From contig JAPKCI010000037.1 in NCBI GenBank assembly GCA_028823035.1, forward strand, positions 1 through 38,125: a DNA stretch of 38,125 nucleotides, written 5' to 3'. This stretch comes from Rubripirellula sp. GTDB lineage: Bacteria; Planctomycetota; Planctomycetia; Pirellulales; Pirellulaceae. Shown here one piece after another: positions 16,519-25,025 of the stretch (position 1 is its first letter; the number at the start of each line of letters is the position of its first letter). The position numbers and the translations under genes were made by a program. A model generated the notes under the pieces. The model saw only the letters and a list, made by a program, of their open reading frames with translations, was not told the origin of the DNA and searched no databases.

Positions 16519-19365
16519 ATGTCGGCAGCATCGATAGACGAAAACGTTGAATTGGAACGAGAGCCAAACCTCGTGCGGGATATCTGCGCGCTGGTGTTGA
16601 TTGCTTTCACTCTGATCTTGACCGTGTCGCTAGTGACCCACAGTGCGGCTGATCCTCTCGACACACCCATTTGGCCGATCAGTGAGTTCTATACACCTGA
16701 TGCGACGGTTTTTCCCCCGAATGCGACGATCACAAATGCGTGTGGTTACTGGGGAGCTTTGCTTTCATCCTTGCTGCTTGATGCACTGGGGGTCGCCACT
16801 GCGATTGTCATTGGTGCCATGGGAGGTGTCGCAACGGCTCTGATTCTGCGCGGTCATCTTCATGCTCCCGTTCTGCGGTCTTTGGGCGGTACCATCATCG
16901 TCGTCGCTGTGGCCACGGGGGCTGCCATGCTGCCATTGCAGGCATCTGGTCTGCCAGTTGTTGGCGGCGGTGGCTTTTTCGGTGCGATGACGTCGATCTG
17001 GTTGCTGGAACACTTCGCTCCGGCAGGCGCATGGATTCTGACGATGACTCTGTTGTTGATTGGCACTCTGATGACGAGCGATTACGCCCTGCTGTATGCC
17101 AGCAGGCGTTTGTTGAAAGAGGGTGCAAAGGTTTCGAGGTCGGGGATGCAGCGGGCTGCTGGGGTACTGCCTGCTTCACGCCGCCGCCGCCCATTCACCG
17201 ACTTGGAAGAACCAATCAAGATCAATGGGGATGACGAAGACGAAAGCACTGAGGAAGGTGGATCAGCGAGTTCGGATCGCAGCGAGCCAACCATCAAATT
17301 TGGTCGGCCCAAGAAAAAGTCATCAGTCATCAAGCCTGAATCTGATCCGGAAGACGTGGTTGAGGACGAGCAACTCGAAGAGTGTGAGGAGTACGAGAAG
17401 GAGTCCTACGAGGAAGAGGAAGAGGAAGAGGAAGAAGACTGGGATGACGCTGAAGAAGAATCAGAAGATACTGCCAATCGGGAATTGGAGATTCATAGTG
17501 AGACGCACAACGTTCGCAAGGATGAGCCTCACAACTTGTCGCAGCCCAAAGTAAAGGTACCCAAGAGAAAAACCAAAGCTGATTCATCCGAGAATCTGTT
17601 CGAGGAAATGAATGAATCGCTTCCCGGTGGCATGGAAGATTACCGTCTGCCCAGTGTTGAGTTGCTCCAGCAAAGTGACGACGTTTGCTACGAGGATCAA
17701 CTACATGAGGTGCGCCGCAAGGCTCATGTACTCGAAGAGACATTCCGGCACTTCGGGTTCAATATTCGCGTGGTCGAGATTGAAACCGGTCCGGTCATTG
17801 CACAGTACGAGATTGAACTTGAAGCTGGACTTCGGCTAAGTAAAATCACGGGACTTGCGGACGATTTGGCCATTGCTCTGCGGGTTCCCAGTGTTCGGAT
17901 AGTAGCACCTATTCCTGGCAAGAATACGGTTGGTATCGAGGTCCCCAACGAAACACGCCAGGTGGTGAGTCTCCGCGATGTGATCGAGGAATCAGACACG
18001 CGATCAGCCAAGATGAACATTCCGGTATTCCTTGGCAAGGATGTTTCCGGGAACCCAATGGTGGTCGACCTTGCAAAGATGCCCCACCTGTTGATTGCCG
18101 GTCGGACAGGTACGGGTAAGAGTGTGTGCCTCAACGCCATCATCACCTCGGTGCTGATGTGCTGCCGGCCAGACGAGGTGCGGATGCTCATGATCGACCC
18201 CAAAATGGTCGAATTGAGTGGCTATGGGCGTCTGCCACACCTGATGCATCCCGTGATCACCGATATGAGGAAGGCTGAAGCGATTTTGTCTTGGGCCGTC
18301 GGAAAGATGGAAGAGCGGTACTCGCTTCTGGCCAAAGTTGGGGTTCGTCATATCAACAGCTTTAATGATCTGGGTCGAGAAGAGATCATGCGTCGTCTGG
18401 AAATCGATGAGGCGGATGCGACCAGGGATGTGCCGGAAAAATTGCCATTCATTGTGATTATCGCTGATGAGATGGCAGACCTGATGATGACGGCAGGCAA
18501 AGATGTTGAGCAACACATCATTCGACTGGCACAGAAAAGTCGGGCAGTTGGTATCCACCTGATTCTCGCAACGCAGAAGCCAACGGTTGATGTGATCACC
18601 GGTCTGATCAAAAGTAACTTGCCTGCCCGTTTGAGTTTTCAAGTGGCAAGTAAGACCGATAGTCGCGTGGTGCTGGATGAAAATGGTGCTGACAAGCTGC
18701 TGGGCAATGGTGACATGCTGTTCCTGTGGCCTGGCACCAGCACCCTGATTCGTGGGCAGGGAACTTTTCTTTCCGATGAGGAGATCGACGCCGTCTGCGA
18801 ACATTGCAGCATGGGTGACCAGAACTTTGTCGGTGAACTGATGAACCTGAAAATCGAACAGGAAGGTGAAGGTACCGACGGAACGTCGATGGAGCAGATC
18901 AAAAAACGGGACGAGTTGTATGACAGCGCCATCGAGGTTGTCATCCGGGAAGGTCGCGGGTCCTGTTCCTTGCTGCAACGATGTCTTGGCATTGGTTATG
19001 GTCGAGCCGCCAAACTGATTGACTTCATGGCCGAAGATGGAATCGTGGGTGAATACAACGGCAGTAAAGCGAGGGAAGTCGTCATGACGATGGCCCAATG
19101 GCAGGCGATGCAGGGGCTTGATGCCGAAGAGGAAGACGAATTCCCAAAACGAGACGCTGCCGCAGCTTATGGACAGACAGAAGAATTAACAGCCGACGAA
19201 AATGCTCAGTCTGAGTACGAGGAAGCCGAAGCAGACGACGACGACGAAGAAGACGACGACGAAGAAGACGAAGCAGACGACGAAGCAGATGGCGACGAAG
19301 AAGATGGCGACGAAGAAGATGGCGACGAAGAAGATGGCGACGAAGAATACGAAGATTACGAGTAG
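16519..19365 (+). CDS. ftsK: DNA translocase FtsK/SpoIIIE with acidic linker and acidic C-terminal tail
   Basis: From ATG 16519 the protein has 948 residues (a TTG 12 bp earlier is possible). The N-terminal ~200 residues contain about four membrane helices (for example DICALVLIAFTLILTVSLV and WILTMTLLLIGTLM), which place it at the septum. A linker at about 230-370 is extremely acidic (runs of E/D including EEEEEEEEDWDD). The motor has LIAGRTGTGKSVCLN (Walker A, about 524-538), LMIDPKMVELSGY, FIVIIADEMADLMM (Walker B) and LILATQKP. The winged-helix gamma domain, which reads polar DNA sequences, is at about 797-865 (DSAIEVVIREGRGSCSLLQR). After gamma, where most FtsK proteins end, there is a ~75-residue Asp/Glu tail built on a 15-bp DNA repeat. 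Role: chromosome-dimer and terminus segregation at division. Confidence 0.95.
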   Translation: MSAASIDENVELEREPNLVRDICALVLIAFTLILTVSLVTHSAADPLDTPIWPISEFYTPDATVFPPNATITNACGYWGALLSSLLLDALGVATAIVIGAMGGVATALILRGHLHAPVLRSLGGTIIVVAVATGAAMLPLQASGLPVVGGGGFFGAMTSIWLLEHFAPAGAWILTMTLLLIGTLMTSDYALLYASRRLLKEGAKVSRSGMQRAAGVLPASRRRRPFTDLEEPIKINGDDEDESTEEGGSASSDRSEPTIKFGRPKKKSSVIKPESDPEDVVEDEQLEECEEYEKESYEEEEEEEEEDWDDAEEESEDTANRELEIHSETHNVRKDEPHNLSQPKVKVPKRKTKADSSENLFEEMNESLPGGMEDYRLPSVELLQQSDDVCYEDQLHEVRRKAHVLEETFRHFGFNIRVVEIETGPVIAQYEIELEAGLRLSKITGLADDLAIALRVPSVRIVAPIPGKNTVGIEVPNETRQVVSLRDVIEESDTRSAKMNIPVFLGKDVSGNPMVVDLAKMPHLLIAGRTGTGKSVCLNAIITSVLMCCRPDEVRMLMIDPKMVELSGYGRLPHLMHPVITDMRKAEAILSWAVGKMEERYSLLAKVGVRHINSFNDLGREEIMRRLEIDEADATRDVPEKLPFIVIIADEMADLMMTAGKDVEQHIIRLAQKSRAVGIHLILATQKPTVDVITGLIKSNLPARLSFQVASKTDSRVVLDENGADKLLGNGDMLFLWPGTSTLIRGQGTFLSDEEIDAVCEHCSMGDQNFVGELMNLKIEQEGEGTDGTSMEQIKKRDELYDSAIEVVIREGRGSCSLLQRCLGIGYGRAAKLIDFMAEDGIVGEYNGSKAREVVMTMAQWQAMQGLDAEEEDEFPKRDAAAAYGQTEELTADENAQSEYEEAEADDDDEEDDDEEDEADDEADGDEEDGDEEDGDEEDGDEEYEDYE
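19288..19347. repeat. Four 15-bp tandem units in the ftsK tail
   Basis: GATGGCGACGAAGAA is repeated exactly four times (19288, 19303, 19318, 19333), encoding DGDEE each time. It lies in a wider GAC/GAA low-complexity stretch from about 19215 and ends 18 bp before the stop codon. Confidence 0.92.
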
Positions 19366-19413
19366 AAGTGGCAGCGACGATCAGTCTCGCAGTGAACTGG
19401 CTAGACTGGTTGC

Positions 19414-19442
19414 TTGAACCATTGGCCGCCCGCTGCTATACC
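19414..19442 (+). promoter_or_regulatory. Candidate sigma-70-type promoter for ispD-tyrS
   Basis: TTGAAC at 19414-19419, a 17-bp spacer, and TATACC at 19437-19442. Each hexamer matches the consensus at 4 of 6 positions with ideal spacing. It ends 55 bp before the ispD ATG, in the 132-bp gap after ftsK. Confidence 0.4.
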
Positions 19443-19497
19443 GATCGCTTGACCGGATACCCGGCATCACCCTCGCCTCGCACCGCCAGTCTCTGTC

Positions 19498-20226
19498 ATG
19501 CACGATTCTGATCAGACATCTCTTGAGCCGGGCTGCATCGCTGCGATCCTGCCGGCGGCTGGTAGCGGTCAACGGTTTGGTGCGGTTACCAACAAGCTGT
19601 TTGCAAAATTGGCGGGGCAACCACTCTGGTATCACGCGGCGGCTAGGTTGGCTGCTTCCGATCTGGTCGGACGTGTCGTGTTGGCAATTTCTGAAACGGA
19701 CGAACCTGTTTTTCAGAGCCGCTACGCCCCGCTGATTGAACAACTGGGGATCGAACTTGTCCGTGGTGGCATTGAACGTACTGACAGCGTGCAAGCTGGA
19801 TTGGACCGGGTCGCTAGCGACTCTGGAATCGGCTTGGTGGCCATTCATGATGCAGCCCGCCCACTGGTTCGACCGGCGGATCTGGCAGCAGTCTTTGCCG
19901 CCGCTGGGCAGACAGGGGCAGCCATGTTGGCCACACCCGTACCTGGCACCTTGAAACGAGGGCGATTGGAAGGCCGCGGTTGCCTCACCGTCGATCGTCG
20001 TGAACTGTGGCTTGCCCTCACTCCTCAGGTTTTTCGCGTCGGGTTGTTAAAACAGGCCTATGGCAAGCACAATGGCCGACCGGCGACCGATGATGCCCAG
20101 CTTGTCGAGAGAATGGGGCATGACGTTACCATCGTGCAAGGTTCAGCCGACAATCTGAAAGTCACTTACCCCGACGACTTGCATGTTGCTGAGGCGATTT
20201 TGGCCATGCAAGCCCATCATGCCTGA
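19498..20226 (+). CDS. ispD: 2-C-methyl-D-erythritol 4-phosphate cytidylyltransferase
   Basis: The 242-residue enzyme couples CTP to MEP to give CDP-ME, step three of the non-mevalonate isoprenoid pathway, in the cytoplasm. The CTP loop is ILPAAGSGQRFG at about 16-27, with the catalytic Arg and Lys (KLFAKLAGQPL). IHDAARPLVRP is the second signature and LTPQVFR the MEP-binding segment. The GGIERTDSVQAGL and DNLKVTYPDDL patterns are also family-typical. Length is normal. The stop overlaps the first possible tyrS start by 8 bp, so the two genes are probably co-translated. A candidate promoter is at 19414-19442. Confidence 0.95.
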   Translation: MHDSDQTSLEPGCIAAILPAAGSGQRFGAVTNKLFAKLAGQPLWYHAAARLAASDLVGRVVLAISETDEPVFQSRYAPLIEQLGIELVRGGIERTDSVQAGLDRVASDSGIGLVAIHDAARPLVRPADLAAVFAAAGQTGAAMLATPVPGTLKRGRLEGRGCLTVDRRELWLALTPQVFRVGLLKQAYGKHNGRPATDDAQLVERMGHDVTIVQGSADNLKVTYPDDLHVAEAILAMQAHHA

Positions 20227-20256
20227 TAAGAACATGCCTGATAAGAACATGCCTGA
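20219..20256. repeat. 15-bp repeat that triplicates the tyrS start codon
   Basis: ATGCCTGATAAGAAC at 20219 and 20234, then ATGCCTGA at 20249. Each copy begins with an in-frame ATG. The first copy overlaps the end of ispD and contributes its TGA stop (20224-20226). Confidence 0.92.
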
Positions 20257-21562
20257 ATACAACTTGCTTGACGAACTGAAATGGCGTGGCCTGATCCATC
20301 AGTGTACCGACGAGGATGGATTGGCGAAAATCTTGGCCACCGGTCCCCAGGCGGTCTACATCGGGTTTGACCCAACCGCAGATTCACTTCATGTCGGCAG
20401 CATGATGCAGCTGATGATGTTGAGGCGATTCCAACAGGCAGGTCACCGTCCAATCGCACTCGTCGGCGGCGCCACGGGGATGATTGGTGATCCAAGCGGA
20501 AAGAGTGAAGAACGTAACTTGCTGTCAGCTGATCAGTTGCAGAAAAATATCACGGGCGTGGCGGCTCAGATGCGTCAATTCCTGCACTTCCATGACGATG
20601 AACAGGACCACGACGGTAACCAACAGTCAAACGGTGCTGTGCTGCTGAATAATTTCGAATGGATGAGTGGTTATTCCTATCTCGAGTTTTTGCGTGATGT
20701 CGGAAAGAGCTTTCCTGTGGGTGCCATGATGGGCAAGGAATCAGTTCGTTCACGTCTGGATAGTGAAGCCGGTCTCAGTTACACCGAGTTCAGCTACATG
20801 TTGTTGCAGGCTTACGACTTTGTGCATTTGTCGCGTGAGCATGGTTGTCTGATCCAAGCTGGCGGCAGCGATCAGTGGGGCAACATTACCGCTGGCATCG
20901 ATCTTGGACGACGGATGCTGGGGCGACAGCTGTTCGGGATTACCGCGCCACTGTTGACGACCAGCGATGGTCGCAAGATGGGCAAGACTGAGAGTGGAGC
21001 AATTTGGCTCGATCCGGCTCGAACCAGTCCCTACCAGTTCTATCAGTATTGGCGCAACGTCGATGATGCTGATGTGATGCGTTGCATCGCTTATCTGACT
21101 GAGATCCAGCGTGTTGAGTACGAAGAGTTGGCCGAGGCAACCCAAGCTGACCCCGGGCGACGTGTCGCACAAAATCGACTTGCCGAGTGGTTGACTGAAT
21201 TTGTGCATGGCGAGGATGGTTTGGTAAATGCGCTCAGAGCCTCGAAGATGCTGTTCGGTGGTGAGATTGGTGTCCAGTCGGACGCTAGTCTAGGTGAGAT
21301 TTTTGCTGATGTTCCCAGTCGAGAAGTGTCCCGTGAAAAGCTGGATGGTGAAGGTTACTGGATCGTCGAAGCACTGCAGGATGCTGGGTTGGTTGCAAGC
21401 GGTGGTGAGGGACGTCGAGCCGTCAAGGGAGGCGGGGTGTACGTCAATAACATCCGAGCAAACGATGAAAAACAGTGTCTCGATGTGTCAAATCTGGCGA
21501 GCGCAACCGTGATGGTCCTGAGAAAGGGCAAGAAGAATTACGCACTGTTGCGATTCGTCTGA
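20219..21562 (+). CDS. tyrS: Tyrosyl-tRNA synthetase
   Basis: The class I synthetase (447 residues from 20219) charges tRNA-Tyr. The HIGH-type motif is DSLHVGS (about residue 54 onward), the KMSKS-type motif is GRKMGKTESGA, and the tyrosine pocket includes YIGFDPTADSLHVG and GGSDQWGNITAGIDLGRR. An S4-like tRNA-binding domain follows at the C-terminus (EGRRAVKGGGVYVNN, then KKNYALLRF). Three in-frame ATGs (20219, 20234, 20249) arise from a 15-bp duplication. The last (MPEYNLLDELKWRGL) best fits the family start and leaves a 22-bp gap after ispD; the first gives an 8-bp overlap. I list the longest and regard the start as undecided. About 20 residues after the HIGH domain (HFHDDEQDHDGNQQSNGA) look like a family-variable loop. 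Confidence 0.95.
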   Translation: MPDKNMPDKNMPEYNLLDELKWRGLIHQCTDEDGLAKILATGPQAVYIGFDPTADSLHVGSMMQLMMLRRFQQAGHRPIALVGGATGMIGDPSGKSEERNLLSADQLQKNITGVAAQMRQFLHFHDDEQDHDGNQQSNGAVLLNNFEWMSGYSYLEFLRDVGKSFPVGAMMGKESVRSRLDSEAGLSYTEFSYMLLQAYDFVHLSREHGCLIQAGGSDQWGNITAGIDLGRRMLGRQLFGITAPLLTTSDGRKMGKTESGAIWLDPARTSPYQFYQYWRNVDDADVMRCIAYLTEIQRVEYEELAEATQADPGRRVAQNRLAEWLTEFVHGEDGLVNALRASKMLFGGEIGVQSDASLGEIFADVPSREVSREKLDGEGYWIVEALQDAGLVASGGEGRRAVKGGGVYVNNIRANDEKQCLDVSNLASATVMVLRKGKKNYALLRFV

Positions 21563-21602
21563 CTTGCCGTGGGTGCTGCTGAATCTGAATTGCGCTCGCG
21601 GC

Positions 21603-21620
21603 ACAGAAACAATTTTCTGT
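21603..21620. terminator. Short hairpin between convergent tyrS and the DUF58 gene
   Basis: ACAGAAA (21603-21609), loop CAAT, TTTCTGT (21614-21620): 7 bp, A/T-rich, without a T-run on either strand. It occupies the end of the 59-bp gap where two transcripts converge, so a bidirectional role is conceivable. Weak call. Confidence 0.3.
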
Positions 21621-21621
21621 C

Positions 21622-22968
21622 TTATCGCAGCAGAGTTTGCCGGCAGACCTCCGCGATGGATTCCTCGGTTGAAAGATGAAAGGTGGGAATCTTTGCTGAT
21701 ATCAGTGGCCCCGCGATTTGTGAATAGTCATTGATGTCGTGTGTGTTGATGATCACTGCGACTGCCCTGCCCCGCCTCTGCATACCAATCATCGCGCCCA
21801 TCGATTCTGGTGTGCATTGCTGCAGCAGGATCAACAGCGTGGTGTCCGCGGATATTTGTGATTCGCATTCGACCAGCAATTCTGACAAAGTTAGCCCGTC
21901 GGATCGTTCCAGTCGGGCGAGCGTTCGCACAATATCCTTGAAGTGAACAGGACCCCGTCCAGGTGTCGCAATGACAGGTCTGAGCCGTTCATTCTCAGAA
22001 GTCATTGATGCGGCATTTTCTGCTTCCCCTCGGACTCGATGATCACCCACCCAGCCTTCCAGCCGGATTCGGTCAGCGGCATCCCTGCCATTGGTTGCCA
22101 GACCTACCGGCTCATTTGTGTCATGAAGTGAATTGGCAATCGAGGCAGCTGCCGTGATCGCGAGATCACAGCGTACCGGTTCGTTCTGCTTGGGATTGCT
22201 ACTTGTGTGTAGATCCAAAATCAGGGTTGCCCCAACAATCGATGACGGCTCATAGATTTTGCTGTGCAGTGAACCTGTTCGCGCAGTTGCCGCCCAGTGG
22301 ACGCTTCGCAAGGGATCACCGGGTTGCCATAGACGGATGCCACGCAGACGTGTTGGATCGTCCATGATGTTGTCTCGCATGCGAATCTCACCAATCGGAC
22401 GTCGCGACCCGATCTCATAGGAACTCAGGGCCACGATATTGGGGAGGACAGTGACGTATTGCGGCTGTGTTCCAACCCGATAACGACGGTACATGCCCAT
22501 CATGTCACCTGTTTCCATCACCGTGGGGCCGATTTGAAAGTACCCTCGGCGGTTGCATTTGATCTCGTAGGTGAGCGAGCGGGTTTCGCCAGCTCCGAGC
22601 AATAGAACCTGAACCCGATCACCCTCAACTTGCAAGGTTGGCGGGTCAAAGCATGTTGCCCAGCGAGGCAGCAGGTCTTCCACGAGCAACCACAGGACCG
22701 GGAGACGACTGCGATTGGTCAATTTGACTTCGATTGGCAATCGTGATCCCATTTTAAGTTCATGGTCACCACCCAATCTTGTCGCGACGGTGGAACGTGA
22801 CCATGTATTGGCAAGGAAGGAATTGACCACCAGCAGGATTGCCGCAGCGATCGCCGCAATTACCCACAGGGCGGCTCCCGAAATCATGCCCGCCAACAGC
22901 AGCACGCTAATCCCCGCGATGATCGAAAACTTGGGTGTGGGGGCAACTTGGGCACCGGTGTCAGACAT
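21622..22968 (-). CDS. DUF58 membrane protein, partner of the MoxR ATPase
   Basis: The 448-residue protein has two membrane helices at about 14-52 (FSIIAGISVLLLAGMISGA and WVIAAIAAAILLVVNSFLA). A beta-rich domain follows (ELKMGSRLPIEVKLTNRSRLPVLW, RGYFQIGPTVMETGDMMGM). Next is the DUF58 signature: RMRDNIMDDPTRLRGIRLW, QPGDPLRSVHWAATARTG, KIYEP. The C-terminal ~180 residues resemble a von Willebrand A-like fold (ATLILDLHTSSNP near 255). DUF58 proteins usually sit next to MoxR ATPases and are thought to act in folding or assembly of envelope or extracytoplasmic factors; the substrate here is unknown. It starts 3 bp after the MoxR stop. The usual third and fourth partners (VWA, transglutaminase-like) are not present downstream, because tyrS converges. 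Confidence 0.88.
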   Translation of the reverse strand: MSDTGAQVAPTPKFSIIAGISVLLLAGMISGAALWVIAAIAAAILLVVNSFLANTWSRSTVATRLGGDHELKMGSRLPIEVKLTNRSRLPVLWLLVEDLLPRWATCFDPPTLQVEGDRVQVLLLGAGETRSLTYEIKCNRRGYFQIGPTVMETGDMMGMYRRYRVGTQPQYVTVLPNIVALSSYEIGSRRPIGEIRMRDNIMDDPTRLRGIRLWQPGDPLRSVHWAATARTGSLHSKIYEPSSIVGATLILDLHTSSNPKQNEPVRCDLAITAAASIANSLHDTNEPVGLATNGRDAADRIRLEGWVGDHRVRGEAENAASMTSENERLRPVIATPGRGPVHFKDIVRTLARLERSDGLTLSELLVECESQISADTTLLILLQQCTPESMGAMIGMQRRGRAVAVIINTHDINDYSQIAGPLISAKIPTFHLSTEESIAEVCRQTLLR

Positions 22969-22971
22969 GCG

Positions 22972-24081
22972 TCACGATGCTTTGATGGTGGGTACGGCGA
23001 TCTCGCCCACGATCTCCTCGATCACCTTTTCGCCAGTGATTTTACGGAGTCGACTTTCCGGTCGCACAATGAGTCGATGGTTCATCACCGGGGCAATGAT
23101 CTTCTTGATGTCATCCGGCAAAACATATTCTCGACCTCGGATCGCAGCCATCGCCTGTGAACCGCGAAAGAGTGCAATGGTGGCTCTTGGGCTTCCGCCC
23201 AGAGCAAGATCGGAGTGTTGTCTGGTTTGCGAAACAATTTGTAACAGGTACTCACGTACGCGCGGATCGACGTGAATGTTGCGGATGACTTGTTGCGCAG
23301 CCACGATCTCTGATGCTCGGGCGACTGGCTTGATACGATCGACTGGATGAGAGTACTGCAGCAAATCAAGCATCCGCAATTCTTCTTGCATGGATGGATA
23401 ACCGAGGCTGAACCGCATCATGAAACGGTCGAGTTGGGCTTCTGGTAGTGGGAAAGTGCCTTCATGATCAATCGGGTTCTGTGTTGCCACGACAACGAAG
23501 GGTGGTTCCAGAGAGTGGGTGTTGCCATCAACCGTGACACGTGCTTCCGCCATCGCTTCTAAAAGCGATGCCTGAGTTCGGGGTGTCGCGCGGTTGATCT
23601 CATCAGCCAACAGGATTTGCGTGAATACAGGCCCCGGTCGAAACTCGAATTGCGATGTTTTCTGATTGAAAATCGAGGTGCCCGTTACATCCGTCGGCAG
23701 GAGATCGGGTGTGCATTGGACCCGTTTGAATTTGCAACCGACACTTTTTGCCAAGGCCCGAGCAAGCATCGTTTTGGCGACGCCAGGTACATCTTCCAGC
23801 AGAATGTGGCCTCCGCTGAACCATGTGACGAGTGACAAAACCAATTGCTTGCGTTTTCCGACAATCGCCTGCTCGACGTTCCCAATAATACGTTTGGACA
23901 GTTCTCCGACCTCGGCCGGTGTCCGAATGGTGGCGACGGGCGGGCCGGGGCTACCGTCCGTCGAAACCCGTGTGGGAGGTGTCGTGACCCCCTTTTTTAC
24001 TGCCTTTTTAGCAGGATCCGTGCCTGAACTGGATCCAGGTGTCGGGGTGGAACCGGCTGGATTGGCGTCTTGGGCACTCAT
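22972..24081 (-). CDS. MoxR-type AAA+ ATPase
   Basis: The 369-residue protein has a Pro/Ser/Thr-rich N-terminal ~50 residues and then the MoxR core. Its modified Walker A is EDVPGVAKT (96-104; MoxR proteins use GxPGxAKT), and Walker B is ILLADEIN (156-163). Sensor 1 is VVATQNPIDHEGTFPLPEAQ, and GGSPRATIALFRGSQA is the sensor-2-side motif. RPGPVFTQILLADEINRATP is strongly diagnostic. MoxR ATPases act as chaperone-like activators with DUF58/VWA partners; here it is translated 3 bp ahead of DUF58. The long extension ahead of the core is unusual but low complexity, so it is probably disordered. Start ATG 24081 is the only reasonable one. Confidence 0.9.
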   Translation of the reverse strand: MSAQDANPAGSTPTPGSSSGTDPAKKAVKKGVTTPPTRVSTDGSPGPPVATIRTPAEVGELSKRIIGNVEQAIVGKRKQLVLSLVTWFSGGHILLEDVPGVAKTMLARALAKSVGCKFKRVQCTPDLLPTDVTGTSIFNQKTSQFEFRPGPVFTQILLADEINRATPRTQASLLEAMAEARVTVDGNTHSLEPPFVVVATQNPIDHEGTFPLPEAQLDRFMMRFSLGYPSMQEELRMLDLLQYSHPVDRIKPVARASEIVAAQQVIRNIHVDPRVREYLLQIVSQTRQHSDLALGGSPRATIALFRGSQAMAAIRGREYVLPDDIKKIIAPVMNHRLIVRPESRLRKITGEKVIEEIVGEIAVPTIKAS

Positions 24082-24156
24082 CTGACTTCCGTAACGTTTT
24101 CAAGTTGTGCTGAACGACGATCGTGATTGCAGTTATCATCATACTGTTGAAACCAC

Positions 24157-24185
24157 CTGTCGTCGCGACGGTTTTGCCACGACAG
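24157..24185. promoter_or_regulatory. Inverted repeat before the response-regulator gene
   Basis: CTGTCGT (24157-24163) and ACGACAG (24179-24185) are perfect 7-bp arms around 15 bp that include the palindrome CGTCGCGACG (24161-24170). It ends 26 bp before the response-regulator ATG, in the 130-bp divergent gap with moxR, so it could act on either gene. Function is unproven. Confidence 0.3.
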
Positions 24186-24211
24186 ACCGATCTGCTACAC
24201 ATGATAAGCCC

Positions 24212-24610
24212 ATGTTCGTTGTGCCGAACCTCCTCGTGACTGATGACGATAAAGCCTTTCGCAAGGTTGTTTGCGAAGGTCTTGCACGACGCGGTTTTCG
24301 AGTGACCGAGGCCTGTGATGGACGCGAAGCACTTGACTTGATCGAGCATTCACAGGTGCATGTCGCTTTGGTCGATATCCACATGCCCAACGTGAATGGG
24401 CTTGATGTAATTCGGCATTTGCACCAACGTCCATCCAGCCCGCCCTGTGTTTTGATGAGCGGTGAGTTGAATGATGAAATTCGTCGAGAAGCCCAACGGA
24501 TGCAGGTATACGATGTACTGAGCAAGCCTGTTCGCTTGGCGCAATTGACGACGATCGTCTCTGATGCACTGACTGAATATTACGGCTGGCAACCACCCCA
24601 AGCCAGTTGA
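24212..24610 (+). CDS. Single-domain response regulator (receiver only)
   Basis: From ATG 24212 the 132-residue protein is one CheY-like receiver domain with no output domain. The acidic pocket is LLVTDDDKAF (about 9-11), and the phospho-acceptor is Asp55 in VALVDIHMPNVNGLDV. The Thr/Ser switch is CVLMSGE and the conserved Lys is VLSKPVRLAQL. A start at 24107 would add 35 residues of no family character. It probably receives phosphate from a kinase elsewhere and acts by protein contact. The next gene in the same direction, 415 bp away, encodes a sensor-like TAXI protein, but the gap argues against a shared transcript. Confidence 0.85.
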   Translation: MFVVPNLLVTDDDKAFRKVVCEGLARRGFRVTEACDGREALDLIEHSQVHVALVDIHMPNVNGLDVIRHLHQRPSSPPCVLMSGELNDEIRREAQRMQVYDVLSKPVRLAQLTTIVSDALTEYYGWQPPQAS

Positions 24611-25025
24611 AGTTCCACAACCGTTAGATCTACTGAGCGATCTGCCAGACTCATCGGGTGGCTTCTGGAGTAAGTTTCAACACGCCTCAGTGCAGGCATA
24701 GGCATAGGCATAGGCATACTGAACGCACCAGAGTTACAACAGAGATAGTTGTGGATTGCTGAATGCCGAGCACCATTCGTTGCCGTTTCATTCAGGAAAG
24801 CTCTGGGCATGGTGCCGTTTGGTGCGGCATGGTCCAGTTTGTTACAAGCTGGCACTCACATGGTTCGAGGGAAATTGGATTTCAGCAATCAGTAAAGCTG
24901 AACCTCTGGTGTCATCGAGGCGACTGCACTTTCGGTCGTGTCCGTTACCCACGGTAGACTCGGAATGGTTTACGATGCAGTTCTCTGTCTTTGATGTCAC
25001 GACAACGGGTCATGGGTGAGTGGGG
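24611..25025. other. Intergenic region before the TAXI-type gene
   Basis: The only clear element in these 415 bp is a (GGCATA)4 microsatellite at 24695-24718. Short frames on both strands run through it (one reads MPMPMPMP), but they overlap neighbours or lack protein character. I see no firm promoter. Confidence 0.5.
24695..24718. repeat. Hexanucleotide repeat (GGCATA)4
   Basis: Four exact copies of GGCATA in tandem, intergenic. It is a likely length-variable microsatellite. Confidence 0.9.

Noticed and set aside
18004-19098. Long minus-strand frame (364 residues) opposite ftsK
   Set aside because: It lies entirely antisense to the FtsK motor domain, whose motifs are certain; its composition (rich in His, Gln, Phe) is typical of an antisense shadow.
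24580-24855. Minus-strand frame containing MPMPMPMP
   Set aside because: The repeat is the (GGCATA)4 microsatellite; the frame overlaps the response-regulator end and has no recognisable domain.
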